Source: Burkholderiales bacterium RIFCSPHIGHO2_12_FULL_63_20 (lineage in GTDB: Bacteria > Pseudomonadota > Gammaproteobacteria > Burkholderiales > Burkholderiaceae_C). From it: a DNA stretch of 64,000 bases. The stretch covers positions 1 to 64,000 of the forward strand of contig MESA01000022.1 of NCBI GenBank assembly GCA_001770775.1, in the 5' to 3' direction. Shown here piece after piece: positions 37,901 through 45,522 of the stretch (position 1 is its first letter; each line of letters starts with the position of its first letter). Position numbers and translations under genes: made by a program. Under the pieces are notes generated by a model. That model searched no databases. It saw only the letters and a list, made by a program, of their open reading frames with translations, and was not told the origin of the DNA.

Positions 37901-38089
37901 GCCAGGGCTGACGGACTCAAGGATGGTGGCGCGTTCGGCCAGCAGGACGTCCGGACCCAGGGCCGTGTGCAGGCGAAGCAGTCGGGTGTGCTGGTTGGGG
38001 CCCAGCGCACCGAGTTCGCTCAACAGCCGGGCGCTCAAGCCACCGGCTGCGTCGGCCACGGCTGCCTGAATGCCGGCAAGGTCCGTCAT
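34970..38089 (-). CDS. vgrG: VgrG spike protein with DUF2345 and C-terminal adaptor-like tail
   Basis: A 1039-residue type VI secretion spike protein. The gp27-like region covers about residues 25-420 (with ITEAVFADY, CTQFNETDLAFLQRLWAEEG and WFEHQGD). The gp5-like OB region lies at about 470-575, with IKLQFHWQRG, GTWVRVAQSSWAGANWGGVFIPRLGQEVLVEF and DRPVIVGATYNGE. DUF2345 spans about 795-945. A final tail (968-1039) with LQYQAVDSAGKPLAGRPY and DGSTRTGKTDSSGRT looks like a transthyretin/carboxypeptidase-regulatory-type adaptor. Such tails often carry an effector encoded next door, here the 944-residue protein. No hcp, tssBC, clpV or PAAR gene is nearby, so this is an orphan vgrG unit. Confidence 0.93.
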   Translation of the reverse strand: MTDLAGIQAAVADAAGGLSARLLSELGALGPNQHTRLLRLHTALGPDVLLAERATILESVSPGVSWLPAGASPQQPPGQTTGFGIELLAVSTRADLHAPHLLGQPVLLELLTAHSTAELRPFHGHVTRFELMGADGGLARYRLHIEPWTAFLAQRTDAWVFQDQSVLDITEAVFADYQSQGRLMPQWRIDVADREAFARRSLCTQFNETDLAFLQRLWAEEGLFTWFEHQGDAHELRTLGAHTLVIADHNGAFTPNAQPRIRYTQAGAVLKEDSITRWHGHRQVASSSVQTASWDYRAVSSHASSAEADADHAQPMPLVHHDQPGAYAYETPAQAERRVLIQQQSLQAERKRFEGTATVRTLQPGTTFTLLEHAEHDGGLAQGDDDEARFVVLGVVHRARNNLSADVQAGLQHLLGSVVRPGQQAVSANASDEPLYEARLSAQRVSVPVRPRLMDAQGRLVHPRPTVWGTQTALVVGLDAPIHTDRDARIKLQFHWQRGAQASHRLSAPMDDNAPASDASGTWVRVAQSSWAGANWGGVFIPRLGQEVLVEFVDGDIDRPVIVGATYNGEGQPDAQGNRVNAGAAGATGNAPAWFPGSARQGAHEGHAHTATLSGFKSQSWDASRAGSGGHNQLVLDDTPGQGRTLVHTTQSQTWLQMGHLLQQHDNQRLAHRGHGLELHTQAQGALRAASGLHVSTHARAGGTSTGQGQPMNSREAQSQLRGHAELMTALHANAQTHLAKLPGEAAPDKLPAHAALQTTLQSLRGTEQSGEGATHAEGGTSQDAARGIDGGHGQIPATERPDLVMSAAGDIAALTPANTVLSTGQHTTLTTAQDTNLLAQRHQAWAVKDGISLFTRGEAKDKQRAVQDVGLKLHADSGNVRTEAQSDAFTLTAQKAIDLQSTAANIVITAPNRIVLNGGGGYVKIEGGNIEIGTSGAAQFKASAKELTGGGGASVDPPRFGTAQAIDAGHHLQYQAVDSAGKPLAGRPYIMLLADGSTRTGKTDSSGRTQLLTTSRREQVQVYIEDADHHGFRIVPNQ
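37243..37592. repeat. 350-bp duplicated vgrG segment, copy 2
   Basis: This part of the full vgrG encodes about residues 167-283 and is the intact counterpart of the fragment at 29481-29830. Confidence 0.85.
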
Positions 38090-38165
38090 GTGTCCATCCC
38101 AGAGTTATGTTGATGGAGCGTGTCTTCTCGCACACTCCGCTGAACCCGGGACGTTATCGCAAAAG

Positions 38166-38217
38166 CACCGCGGCATCGCCGCAGCCCCCTCCAACAGGGG
38201 TGCCGGCGATGCCGCCA
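38166..38217 (-). terminator. Large nested stem-loop after the acyl-CoA dehydrogenase
   Basis: GCGGCATCGCC (38170-38180) and GGCGATGCCGC (38205-38215) form a perfect 11-bp inverted repeat. Inside is a second stem, CCCCT/AGGGG (38186-38190 with 38196-38200). It sits 47 bases past the dehydrogenase stop and before vgrG, on the strand of both genes. Only a short TTTT follows on the minus strand, so it is a probable but weak terminator. Confidence 0.45.
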
Positions 38218-38262
38218 AGTTGCAAGCAGTTGTGAGCGCTGTGTGCGCCTGTCAGCCTGCGG

Positions 38263-40083
38263 TCAGATGAAGCTGAAGTGCTCCTGATCCATCTGCATGA
38301 TGCTGCTGGTGGGCGACAGCATCGACTTCTTGTGGCCGTCTGCGCGGGGCAGCAGGCGCTCGAAGTAGAACTCGGCGGTCTGCAGCTTGGCGGTGTAGAA
38401 CTCTTTCGCGTCCTTGCCGCCGCGGGCCAGTTTGTCCTGCGCGGCGAGGGCCTGCTTGAGCCAGAAGTGGCCCATCATCACGAAGCCCGAGTACATCAGG
38501 TAGTCGTAGCAGGCGGCGCTGACGAGGTCGCGGTCCTTGTTTGCGCGCAGCATGATGCGCAGGGTCAGGGCCTTCCACTGCACGGCGCGCTTGAAGCAGG
38601 TGCGGGCCATGGTGCCGATGGGGCCACCTGACAGCAGGTGAGGCTTGGCCTGGGCGATCATCTCGTTGGTGAAGTTGAAGATGCACTTGCCGCGGGTTTG
38701 CAGCAGCACCTTGCGGCCCAGCAGGTCGAGCGCCTGGATGCCGGTCGTGCCTTCGTACAGCGTGGAGATGCGGGCATCGCGGGCGATCTGCTCCATGCCG
38801 TGCTCCTTGATGTAGCCGTGGCCGCCGAACACCTGCATGCCCAGGTTGGCACACTCCAGGCCCATTTCGGTGATAAAGCCTTTGAGGATGGGGGTGTAGA
38901 AGCCCAGTCGGTCGTCGAACTCTTCGTACTGCGCTTGGTTGCCCATGCCGACGGCGGCCACCATGTTGTCAGCCAGTTTGGCCGCGTGGTAGATCATGCT
39001 GCGGGCACCTTCGGCCACGGCGCGCTGGGTCAGCAGCATGCGGCGCACGTCGGCGTGCCAGATCAGGGCGTCGGCCGTGTGGGCGGCGTCTTTCTTGCCC
39101 GACAGGGCGCGCATGGAGCGGCGCTCCTTGGCGTAGGGCAGGGAGCCCTGGTAGGACAGTTCGGCATGGGCCAGACCCTGTACGGCCGTGCCGATGCGGG
39201 CGGTGTTCATGAAGGTGAACATGGCTTCCAGGCCCTTGTTGGGCTCGGCGATCATGTAACCCACGGCGTCGTCGAAGTTCATCACGCAGGTGGCCGAGGC
39301 GCGGATGCCCATCTTGTGCTCCAGCGCACCGGCCTTGACCGTGTTGCGCGCACCCAGCGAGCCATCGGCGTTGATGAGGAACTTGGGCACGATGAACAGC
39401 GAGATGCCGCGGGTGCCTTTGGGGGCGTCGGGCAGACGGGCCAGCACGATGTGGACGATGTTCTCGGCCAGGTCGTGTTCACCGGCGGAGATGAAGATCT
39501 TGGTGCCGGTGATCTTGTAGGTGCCGTCGCCCGCGGGTTCGGCCTTGGTCTTGACCTGGCCCAGGTCGGTGCCGCACTGGGGTTCGGTCAGGCACATGGT
39601 GCCGGTCCACTCGCCACTCACCAGTTTGGGCATGTAGGTGTTCTTCTGTTCGGTGCTGCCGAACTGGAACACCGTGTTCATGCAGCCCAGGCTGAGGCCA
39701 GGGTACATGGTGAACGACCAGTTGGCCGTGCCCATCATCTCGGACTTGAGCATGTTCAAGGACATGGGCAGCTCCTGGCCGCCGTACTCCTTGGGGTGCG
39801 ACAGGCCCTGCCAGCCGCCGGCCACGTACTCGGCGTAGGCTTCCTTGAAGCCCTTGGGGGTGGTGACCTCGCCATCGGCGATGGTGCAGCCTTCCTGGTC
39901 GCCCGACAGGTTCAGGGGGGCCAGCACCTCTTCGCAGAACGTGGCGCAGCCTTCCAGGATGGCGTCCACCATGTCGGGGGTGGCGTCTTCGGCGCTGGGC
40001 AGTTGAGCATAGTGCGCCGGGTAGTCGAACACTTCATTGAGCAGGAAGCGCACGTCGCGCAAAGGGGCCTTGTATTGCGGCAT
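38263..40083 (-). CDS. Acyl-CoA dehydrogenase (DmdC/FadE-like)
   Basis: A 606-residue flavoprotein of the long C-terminally extended acyl-CoA dehydrogenase group. It shows WTGTMCLTEPQCGTDLGQVKTKAE (flavin/substrate contact), ITGTKIFISAGEHDL, MGIRASATCVMNFDDA and QVFGGHGYIKEHGMEQIARDARI, where the last carries the family's glutamate-region residues before LYEGTTGIQALDLLGRKVL. An extra C-terminal domain follows, as in the DmdC-like subgroup. It introduces the alpha-beta double bond in an acyl-CoA, chain length unknown. A paralogue is encoded at 47117-48907. Its upstream region has a perfect inverted repeat containing the motif also found before the fad-locus tetR. Confidence 0.93.
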   Translation of the reverse strand: MPQYKAPLRDVRFLLNEVFDYPAHYAQLPSAEDATPDMVDAILEGCATFCEEVLAPLNLSGDQEGCTIADGEVTTPKGFKEAYAEYVAGGWQGLSHPKEYGGQELPMSLNMLKSEMMGTANWSFTMYPGLSLGCMNTVFQFGSTEQKNTYMPKLVSGEWTGTMCLTEPQCGTDLGQVKTKAEPAGDGTYKITGTKIFISAGEHDLAENIVHIVLARLPDAPKGTRGISLFIVPKFLINADGSLGARNTVKAGALEHKMGIRASATCVMNFDDAVGYMIAEPNKGLEAMFTFMNTARIGTAVQGLAHAELSYQGSLPYAKERRSMRALSGKKDAAHTADALIWHADVRRMLLTQRAVAEGARSMIYHAAKLADNMVAAVGMGNQAQYEEFDDRLGFYTPILKGFITEMGLECANLGMQVFGGHGYIKEHGMEQIARDARISTLYEGTTGIQALDLLGRKVLLQTRGKCIFNFTNEMIAQAKPHLLSGGPIGTMARTCFKRAVQWKALTLRIMLRANKDRDLVSAACYDYLMYSGFVMMGHFWLKQALAAQDKLARGGKDAKEFYTAKLQTAEFYFERLLPRADGHKKSMLSPTSSIMQMDQEHFSFI

Positions 40084-40115
40084 GGGTCACCTCGGTAGGA
40101 ATGTCTGTCGAACGT

Positions 40116-40146
40116 TTCGAACGGTCTTTTCAAACGACCGTTCGAA
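40116..40146. promoter_or_regulatory. Perfect inverted repeat, probable TetR operator
   Basis: TTCGAACGGTC (40116-40126) and GACCGTTCGAA (40136-40146) are an exact 11-bp inverted repeat around a nine-base spacer, 33 bases upstream of the dehydrogenase start. The right arm contains ACGACCGTTCG (40134-40144), identical to 46307-46317 upstream of the TetR gene in the fatty-acid locus. This suggests that regulator represses both. Confidence 0.65.
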
Positions 40147-40243
40147 TTGTTCGTGTTTATATCGCAGTGCCGGGGTGAGTGGGGTGTCACCCCCTTGACT
40201 AAGTGGGGTGAAGTCACGCCGTATGGCGGTTGGCGCGCCATGC

Positions 40244-40271
40244 AAAAAGCCCCGTCTTGAAACGGGGCTTT
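40244..40271 (-). terminator. Rho-independent terminator of the esterase gene
   Basis: AAAGCCCCGT (40246-40255) pairs with ACGGGGCTTT (40262-40271) around a six-base loop. On the minus strand the stem is followed by TTTTT. It lies 45 bases beyond the stop codon of the 40316-41629 gene. Confidence 0.85.
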
Positions 40272-40315
40272 GCGAGGGGCCGATGCGCGAGCGGGGCGCC
40301 CGCGCAGGAAGGCGT

Positions 40316-41629
40316 TTACAGACCCAGCAACTTGTAGATGGGCTGCAGCAGAGAGTCGATGGTGCCCGGCGTCTTGGTGTTTTGCTCGTTCTTCTGGGTT
40401 TCGTAGGCGCGAATCGGGGTGCCGGTGCCGTCGATCAGGTTGTCCACCACCACCTTGAGGCTGCTGATGTTGGCCTCTTTGATGGCCGTGCCCGAGAAGG
40501 TCAGGGTCGTCAGGGTGTGCGACTTCAGCAGGTCACGCTGGTAAGGGACGTAGAAGCCCACGTTGGCGTAAGGCTTCATGGTGTTCACCCATTTCTGCAC
40601 TTCGGGCACCCACTTCTGGTTCAGCAGGGTGTCGCGTGGCACGCCTGACTCGGCGGCAGCGATCTCGGGATAGAACGAGGTGTACGAGAAAGCCGAGTAG
40701 ATGCCGTCACGCTGGAGGGTGCTGAAGTTGAAGCGGTCTTGCGGGAAGATCTTGGCCAGGCCCGTGCTCAGCGAGCCGAGGTTGTCGGCGGTGCCGGCGT
40801 TCGGGTACATCGTCAGCAGCTTGGTGACCAGGCCCTCGCTGCCGTCCAAGCCCCACACATTGCGGATCTTGTTGTGCAGATGGACGGAGGGGGATACCTC
40901 GGGGCTGTCGTTGCGGTTCACATTGAACAGGGGGCCCGAGTCAGCCAGCATGGCCGACTTCTTGGGGTTCATGGCCAGGCGCAGCCAGCTGTAGTTGGCC
41001 GTCGCGCCCGCACCACCTGCCGAGAAGCCCGTCACCAGCAGTTGAGCGGGTTGCTTGAAGTTCTTGCCCAGCCATTGCGCCATGGCGTAGCCGTTGACGC
41101 TGCCGCGGTGGTACTGCACGCGCGGCTTGGTCGGGTCGGCGTCGCCGTAGGCGGTCACCTTGTTACCGGTGTGCACGTCTCCCGTGCAGTAAGGGGCATA
41201 AACGATGTTCCAGCTCTGTGTCTGCACGGACTGCAGCGGGTGCACGCGCATGGAGAACGGCGTGATCAGACCACCCAGGGCCAGGCCGGAGAGGCCGCCA
41301 TTGAGGATGTTGAACACGTTGGTCATGTAGTCGGCAGGCACCCCGTTGGGGTTGGAGGCAGACAGGATGGACAGGCCGAGCGGGCCTTCGCCCTTGCCTG
41401 CGCAGGTGTTTTGATCCCAGCAAGCGCCGCCGCCCTCAAATACCACCACCGTCTTGGTGCTGAACGGGGTCTTGTTCACGAAGAAGCGGTAGGGCGAACC
41501 ATCGCCGCAAGCCGCACCGCTGCTGGCGGGCAACTCGACCGCTTCCCATTGGAAGTAGCCAGCCGAGGCGGCCATGGGTAGCAGGCTGGCCAAGGCCAGG
41601 ACGCGGGCTTTGATGGGGACGGTGCGCAT
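40316..41629 (-). CDS. Secreted pectinacetylesterase/Notum-family hydrolase
   Basis: A 437-residue exported alpha/beta hydrolase. A signal peptide of about 22 residues ends in AASA. The pectinacetylesterase-family features are VVVFEGGGACWDQNTC (oxyanion region), YAPYCTGDVHTGN and the nucleophile elbow TGFSAGGAGATANY. C-terminal parts include NGD-type substitutions that I cannot assign. Plant and animal members remove acetyl or palmitoleate groups; bacterial substrates are mostly unknown. A GGAGAGA ribosome site precedes ATG 41629. A strong terminator follows, so it is probably a single-gene unit. Confidence 0.82.
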   Translation of the reverse strand: MRTVPIKARVLALASLLPMAASAGYFQWEAVELPASSGAACGDGSPYRFFVNKTPFSTKTVVVFEGGGACWDQNTCAGKGEGPLGLSILSASNPNGVPADYMTNVFNILNGGLSGLALGGLITPFSMRVHPLQSVQTQSWNIVYAPYCTGDVHTGNKVTAYGDADPTKPRVQYHRGSVNGYAMAQWLGKNFKQPAQLLVTGFSAGGAGATANYSWLRLAMNPKKSAMLADSGPLFNVNRNDSPEVSPSVHLHNKIRNVWGLDGSEGLVTKLLTMYPNAGTADNLGSLSTGLAKIFPQDRFNFSTLQRDGIYSAFSYTSFYPEIAAAESGVPRDTLLNQKWVPEVQKWVNTMKPYANVGFYVPYQRDLLKSHTLTTLTFSGTAIKEANISSLKVVVDNLIDGTGTPIRAYETQKNEQNTKTPGTIDSLLQPIYKLLGL

Positions 41630-41838
41630 GGTGTCTCTCTCCGGTGTGTCGATGACGAGTCATCCCCGGTGGACGTGTGCCCGTCCTGACCCAAGGGGAT
41701 GGCGCAGTCTAGGAATTCGTGACAAATGCCGCGATCCGGACAACACCTCTTCGGATAACCCTGGGAATGTCTGCTGCCACGAGGGGCTTGCGCAGCCGGG
41801 CTTGAATGTGCATGTGAGACGAGGCCTGGTCGGCCGCG

Positions 41839-43101
41839 TCAGCCGCCCAACACGGTCAGCACCCCGGTATAGCCATGCAGGTGGTGGCGGGCAATCTCGC
41901 CGCCAGCAAAAAATCCCACCAGGGGGATGTCGCCCAGCGCGTGGGCGATGACGGCCATCTCGCCATTTGGCGCACCGAAGTGTGGGCCACCCCGGCCGGT
42001 GCAACTGACGTAAATCGCCCCAACAGGCTGGCTGTCGGGGTGTTCGCTCGGGTCGAATTCTTCGCGAATCTCGGCGCACACCCGCACCAGATCCTGCCGT
42101 GCCGCATGGGCATCGCGCTGGCAGAACGCCAGTTGCATCCCCGTGCGTACGGCTTCGCTCAAGGCCACGCCCTGGCGGGCCGGGTCCAGCCCAATCAGGT
42201 GGCGCACCCGGCTGTCCGCGCCAAAGTGGGCGCCATGGCTGAGCAGGTCTTCGTGCGCTTCGGTCAGTCCTGCCAAGGTCATCCGGACTTTGGGCAAGGC
42301 CTCGCGCTGCCAGTCGGGGGAGCGCAGGGAGGCGCTCACTCCCAGATCCTGCATGAGGCATTGCAGGGCGGGCAGGCCATCCAGCTCATACACCAGATGG
42401 CGATCAGCCGCGGTGATCTCGCGGCGTGGCCCCACCGGGGCACAGCCCTGCGTGACCCGCGAGACCAAGCGCGCCCGCTGGTGGAAGGCCACGCCCGACA
42501 GGCCGCCGTGCCACAAGCCGAGGGCGCCCGGATCTCGGCTGCCGAGGTGGGCGGCCGGATCACGCGGGTCGATGGCCAGGTGCAGGCTGTGTGCCTGCCC
42601 TGCGCTGAGACCCCCAAACAGATAGCCGGTGTCCGTGCGTTCAGCCAGTTCGCGCAGCAGGTCCGGTAGGTCCGGCGTCTGCCCGTCGGCGTGTACCTGC
42701 GCCACGTGCGCATGCCAGCCTGTACGGGGCAGGCTCAGCGCTTGAGCAGGTGGCAACGGGTGGCGGCCATGAAAGATGCGGAAGTCGTCGTGCGGCAGGT
42801 TGCACAGCATCACCGCCAGGGCCGGTTCGCCCAGGTATTCCACACCTGTGGCCAAGACCCCGGCGCCCGCCGCCCCCACCCAGGCGACATCGGGCAGATG
42901 TTGGCGAAGACCGCGCAGGATGGCGTCGGCACCGTGTGCCAACTCGTCGCTCAGGTAACACCAGCCCAGCGTGGCTCCGAGTTCACGGGCGCCTTGCGAG
43001 GCCAACTGCGCCCAAACCAGCTCCAGTGCCAGATCGGGCTGGGGATGGGTGGCGTGGGCGTGCAGGCAACGCAGACCCAGGGGGTGCGCAGCAGGGGGCA
43101 T
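41839..43101 (-). CDS. FIST-domain sensory protein
   Basis: A 420-residue protein with FIST_N and FIST_C domains, which are thought to bind small ligands in signalling. The N-terminal domain holds ATLGWCYLSDELAHGADAILRGL, VGAAGAGVLATGVEYLGEPALAVML and GYLFGGLSAGQ. The C-terminal domain includes YELDGLPALQCLMQDLG and ends YVSCTGRGGPHFGAPNGEMAVI with GFFAGGEIARHHLHGYTGVL. No signal peptide or enzymatic module is fused. The ATG at 43101 overlaps the phaM stop by one base (TGATG), so the two are translationally coupled. Confidence 0.88.
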   Translation of the reverse strand: MPPAAHPLGLRCLHAHATHPQPDLALELVWAQLASQGARELGATLGWCYLSDELAHGADAILRGLRQHLPDVAWVGAAGAGVLATGVEYLGEPALAVMLCNLPHDDFRIFHGRHPLPPAQALSLPRTGWHAHVAQVHADGQTPDLPDLLRELAERTDTGYLFGGLSAGQAHSLHLAIDPRDPAAHLGSRDPGALGLWHGGLSGVAFHQRARLVSRVTQGCAPVGPRREITAADRHLVYELDGLPALQCLMQDLGVSASLRSPDWQREALPKVRMTLAGLTEAHEDLLSHGAHFGADSRVRHLIGLDPARQGVALSEAVRTGMQLAFCQRDAHAARQDLVRVCAEIREEFDPSEHPDSQPVGAIYVSCTGRGGPHFGAPNGEMAVIAHALGDIPLVGFFAGGEIARHHLHGYTGVLTVLGG

Positions 43102-43832
43102 CAGGCTTTGGGCGGTGTCTTGCGCGCGGCCTTGCTGGCCGCCTGCTTGCGCGCCGGGGTCTTGCTGGCGGTGGTGCGGGCCCGAGGCTTGGGTGTGGCG
43201 GGTTTGAGACCTTCGGCCGCGGCTGCCGCTGCCGGGGCAGCAACGGCCTGTGCCTTGGCCACCATGTCCTGCATCGAGGCTTCTACGCTCTGGCCCACGC
43301 TCTGGGCCGTCTGCGAGGCTTGGCTGGCCAGGTGGGAGAACTGCTGCGTCAGCGTGTCCCACCAGTGCATCGGGTTGATCAGGTCGCTGGCGGTGGCTTC
43401 CGCAGCAGGCTCGACCGGCGAAGCGGCTGACTGAGCCGTGTCAGGCATGGCCGATGCAGGCTGCGCTTTCAGCGTGTCACGTAGCGCGTCCATCGACACG
43501 TTCATGCCCTTCAACGTCGATAGGGTCATCTTCTGAACTTCCATGCCCTGGATCGTCATCGCGATCATCCGGCTGTTTTGCTCCAGCCAGAACTGCACGG
43601 TCTTGAGCTCCTGGATGCGTTTGTCCAGCTCTTCAGGGTCGAGGGTGGGCACGGACCACGACGGTACGCCGGGGATGCCGGCGCCAGCCGGGGCACCCAT
43701 GCCGGGCAGTGCGGCGCCTGCGGCTTTCATCCAGTCCTGAAAAAAGCCCAGGCCGGCACCCAGGCCTGCAAAAGGTTGGGCGCCTGCGTGTGAGGAACCG
43801 GACGGATCGGAATCGTGTGCTCGCGTGGTCAT
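43101..43832 (-). CDS. phaM: Polyhydroxyalkanoate granule protein PhaM
   Basis: A 243-residue protein of the PhaM family. In Cupriavidus, PhaM binds PHB synthase and links granules to the nucleoid. The N-terminal LGFFQDWMKAAG and the core helix DPEELDKRIQELKTVQFWLEQN are conserved. A middle helix (INPMHWWDTLTQQF) follows. The Ala/Lys/Pro-rich tail (about 205-243, with KTPARKQAASKAARK) resembles histone H1-like DNA-binding tails. It implies that the organism makes PHA granules. Coupling to a FIST protein gene is noted. Confidence 0.88.
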   Translation of the reverse strand: MTTRAHDSDPSGSSHAGAQPFAGLGAGLGFFQDWMKAAGAALPGMGAPAGAGIPGVPSWSVPTLDPEELDKRIQELKTVQFWLEQNSRMIAMTIQGMEVQKMTLSTLKGMNVSMDALRDTLKAQPASAMPDTAQSAASPVEPAAEATASDLINPMHWWDTLTQQFSHLASQASQTAQSVGQSVEASMQDMVAKAQAVAAPAAAAAAEGLKPATPKPRARTTASKTPARKQAASKAARKTPPKA

Positions 43833-43929
43833 GACGGTCTCCTGTCAGTCACTGTTGTGTGACCCATTGTGCCTTTGTGGCGCGGCCTTGGGCAGCCTTG
43901 TCGGCAGGCATCGCATAATCGGCGCCTTC

Positions 43930-45522
43930 ATGCAACGCCGTGCCCTGTTTTCTCACCTCAGTCGACTTGCCGCTGCCCTGGCCTGGCAGCAGGTCTGTGC
44001 CCACCGTGCCCAGGCGCGGGGCCAAGTGCCGCAGCCCGATGCGTGGCACGCCGCCGACGAGGTGTTCACCCTGGGCGTGGCCAGTGGCGAGCCGCGCCCC
44101 GACTCGGTCGTGATCTGGACCCGGCTGGCGCCCAAGCCCTTGCAGGCCGACGGGGGCATGCCTGCGCAGGCCGTGCCGGTGCGCTGGGAGGTGGCGGCCG
44201 ATGCCCGCTTTGCGCGGGTGCTGCAAAGTGGCAGTGCCGTGGCCGATCCGGCGGCGGCCCACAGTGTGCATGTCGAGGTCAAGGGGCTGCCCACCGGACG
44301 CCCCTGCTTCTATCGCTTCGAGGCCGGCGGCCAGCGCAGCCCCGTGGGGCGCACCCGCACCGCACCCGATCCCACCGAGCGCAACACCCGCATGCGTGTG
44401 GCGCTGGCGTCCTGCCAGCACTACGAAACGGGTTACTACACCGTGCACCGCGAGATCGCGGTCAGTGACGTCGATCTCGTGCTGTTCGTCGGCGACTACA
44501 TCTACGGCACCCAAGCCAAGCCGTACGCGCGGGTGCGCCGCCACCCGCACGTCATGCCCGACCTGCATCGACGCACCCTGGCCGACTACCGCCAGCACTA
44601 CGCGGCCTACAAGCTCGATCCGGACCTGCGCGCCTGCCACGCCGCCCACCCCTGGCTGATGGTGTGGGACGACCACGAGGTGTCGGCCGACTACACCGGG
44701 CGCCACAGCCCAGACCTGCCGGACCCGCAGGCGTTCCTGGCCGTGCGCACGGCGGCGTACCAGGCGTACTTCGAGCACCTGCCGTTCTCGCCGCACCGGG
44801 CGCCCGTGGGGGGCAGCATGCCTCTGCATGGCCGCTACCCCTGGGGGCAGCTGGTGGACCTGATGACGGTGGACACGCGTCAATTCCGCGATCCTGCCGT
44901 GTGTGACGGGCGCCATGCGCCCATGAATGGCAAGCTGCTGTGGCAGTGCGATGCCGCGCAGGCGCCCGAGCGCACGATGCTGGGCCAGAGCCAGGCCTAT
45001 GACGTGGCAGCCGCCTTGGCCTCCAGCACCTGCGACTGGAAGTTCATCGTGCAGTCCTCGCAGATGTCTCCCGGCGTGTTGCGCTCGCCGCTGGGCCCTT
45101 TGCTGTACGCCGATGGCTGGGATGCCTATCCGGCCGCGCGGCGCCGTTTCACCGAGGCGATCGCCCAGCCCCGCGTGCCCGATGTGGTCTGCCTCGGGGG
45201 CGATGTGCATCGCCACGTGGCCGCGAACCTGCGTCTGGATCCGGCCGATCCGGCCTCGCCCATCATCGCCAGCGAAATCGTGACCACCTCCGTCAGCAGC
45301 CGTGGTCTGAGTGAATTGATGAGCAGCTGGGTCAAGCGCAGCAACCCCGATCTGCTGCATGTGCGGGGTGATGAGCGCGGCTACGTCTTGCTGGACATCA
45401 CGCCCCGACAGGTGCAGATCGAGTTCCGCAGCACCCCGCACCCCGTGCGCGCCGACAGCCGGCTGCGGACCCAGGCGCGCTATGTCATCGAGCGCGGTCA
45501 GCCCGGCCCACGCAAGGCCTGA
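43930..45522 (+). CDS. PhoD-type alkaline phosphatase
   Basis: A 530-residue member of the PhoD-like phosphatase family, periplasmic Ca2+/Fe3+-dependent phosphodiester or phosphomonoester hydrolases. The leader has RRALFSHL, compatible with Tat export. The N-terminal beta domain has FTLGVASGEPRPDSVVIWTRL. The metallophosphatase core has ASCQHYETGYYTVHREI, LVLFVGDYIYG, VWDDHEVSADYTG and VCLGGDVHRHV. ATG 43930 starts the leader; a CATAAT lies ten bases upstream. The gene ends with TGA immediately followed by the HNH gene's stop on the other strand. Confidence 0.9.
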   Translation: MQRRALFSHLSRLAAALAWQQVCAHRAQARGQVPQPDAWHAADEVFTLGVASGEPRPDSVVIWTRLAPKPLQADGGMPAQAVPVRWEVAADARFARVLQSGSAVADPAAAHSVHVEVKGLPTGRPCFYRFEAGGQRSPVGRTRTAPDPTERNTRMRVALASCQHYETGYYTVHREIAVSDVDLVLFVGDYIYGTQAKPYARVRRHPHVMPDLHRRTLADYRQHYAAYKLDPDLRACHAAHPWLMVWDDHEVSADYTGRHSPDLPDPQAFLAVRTAAYQAYFEHLPFSPHRAPVGGSMPLHGRYPWGQLVDLMTVDTRQFRDPAVCDGRHAPMNGKLLWQCDAAQAPERTMLGQSQAYDVAAALASSTCDWKFIVQSSQMSPGVLRSPLGPLLYADGWDAYPAARRRFTEAIAQPRVPDVVCLGGDVHRHVAANLRLDPADPASPIIASEIVTTSVSSRGLSELMSSWVKRSNPDLLHVRGDERGYVLLDITPRQVQIEFRSTPHPVRADSRLRTQARYVIERGQPGPRKA

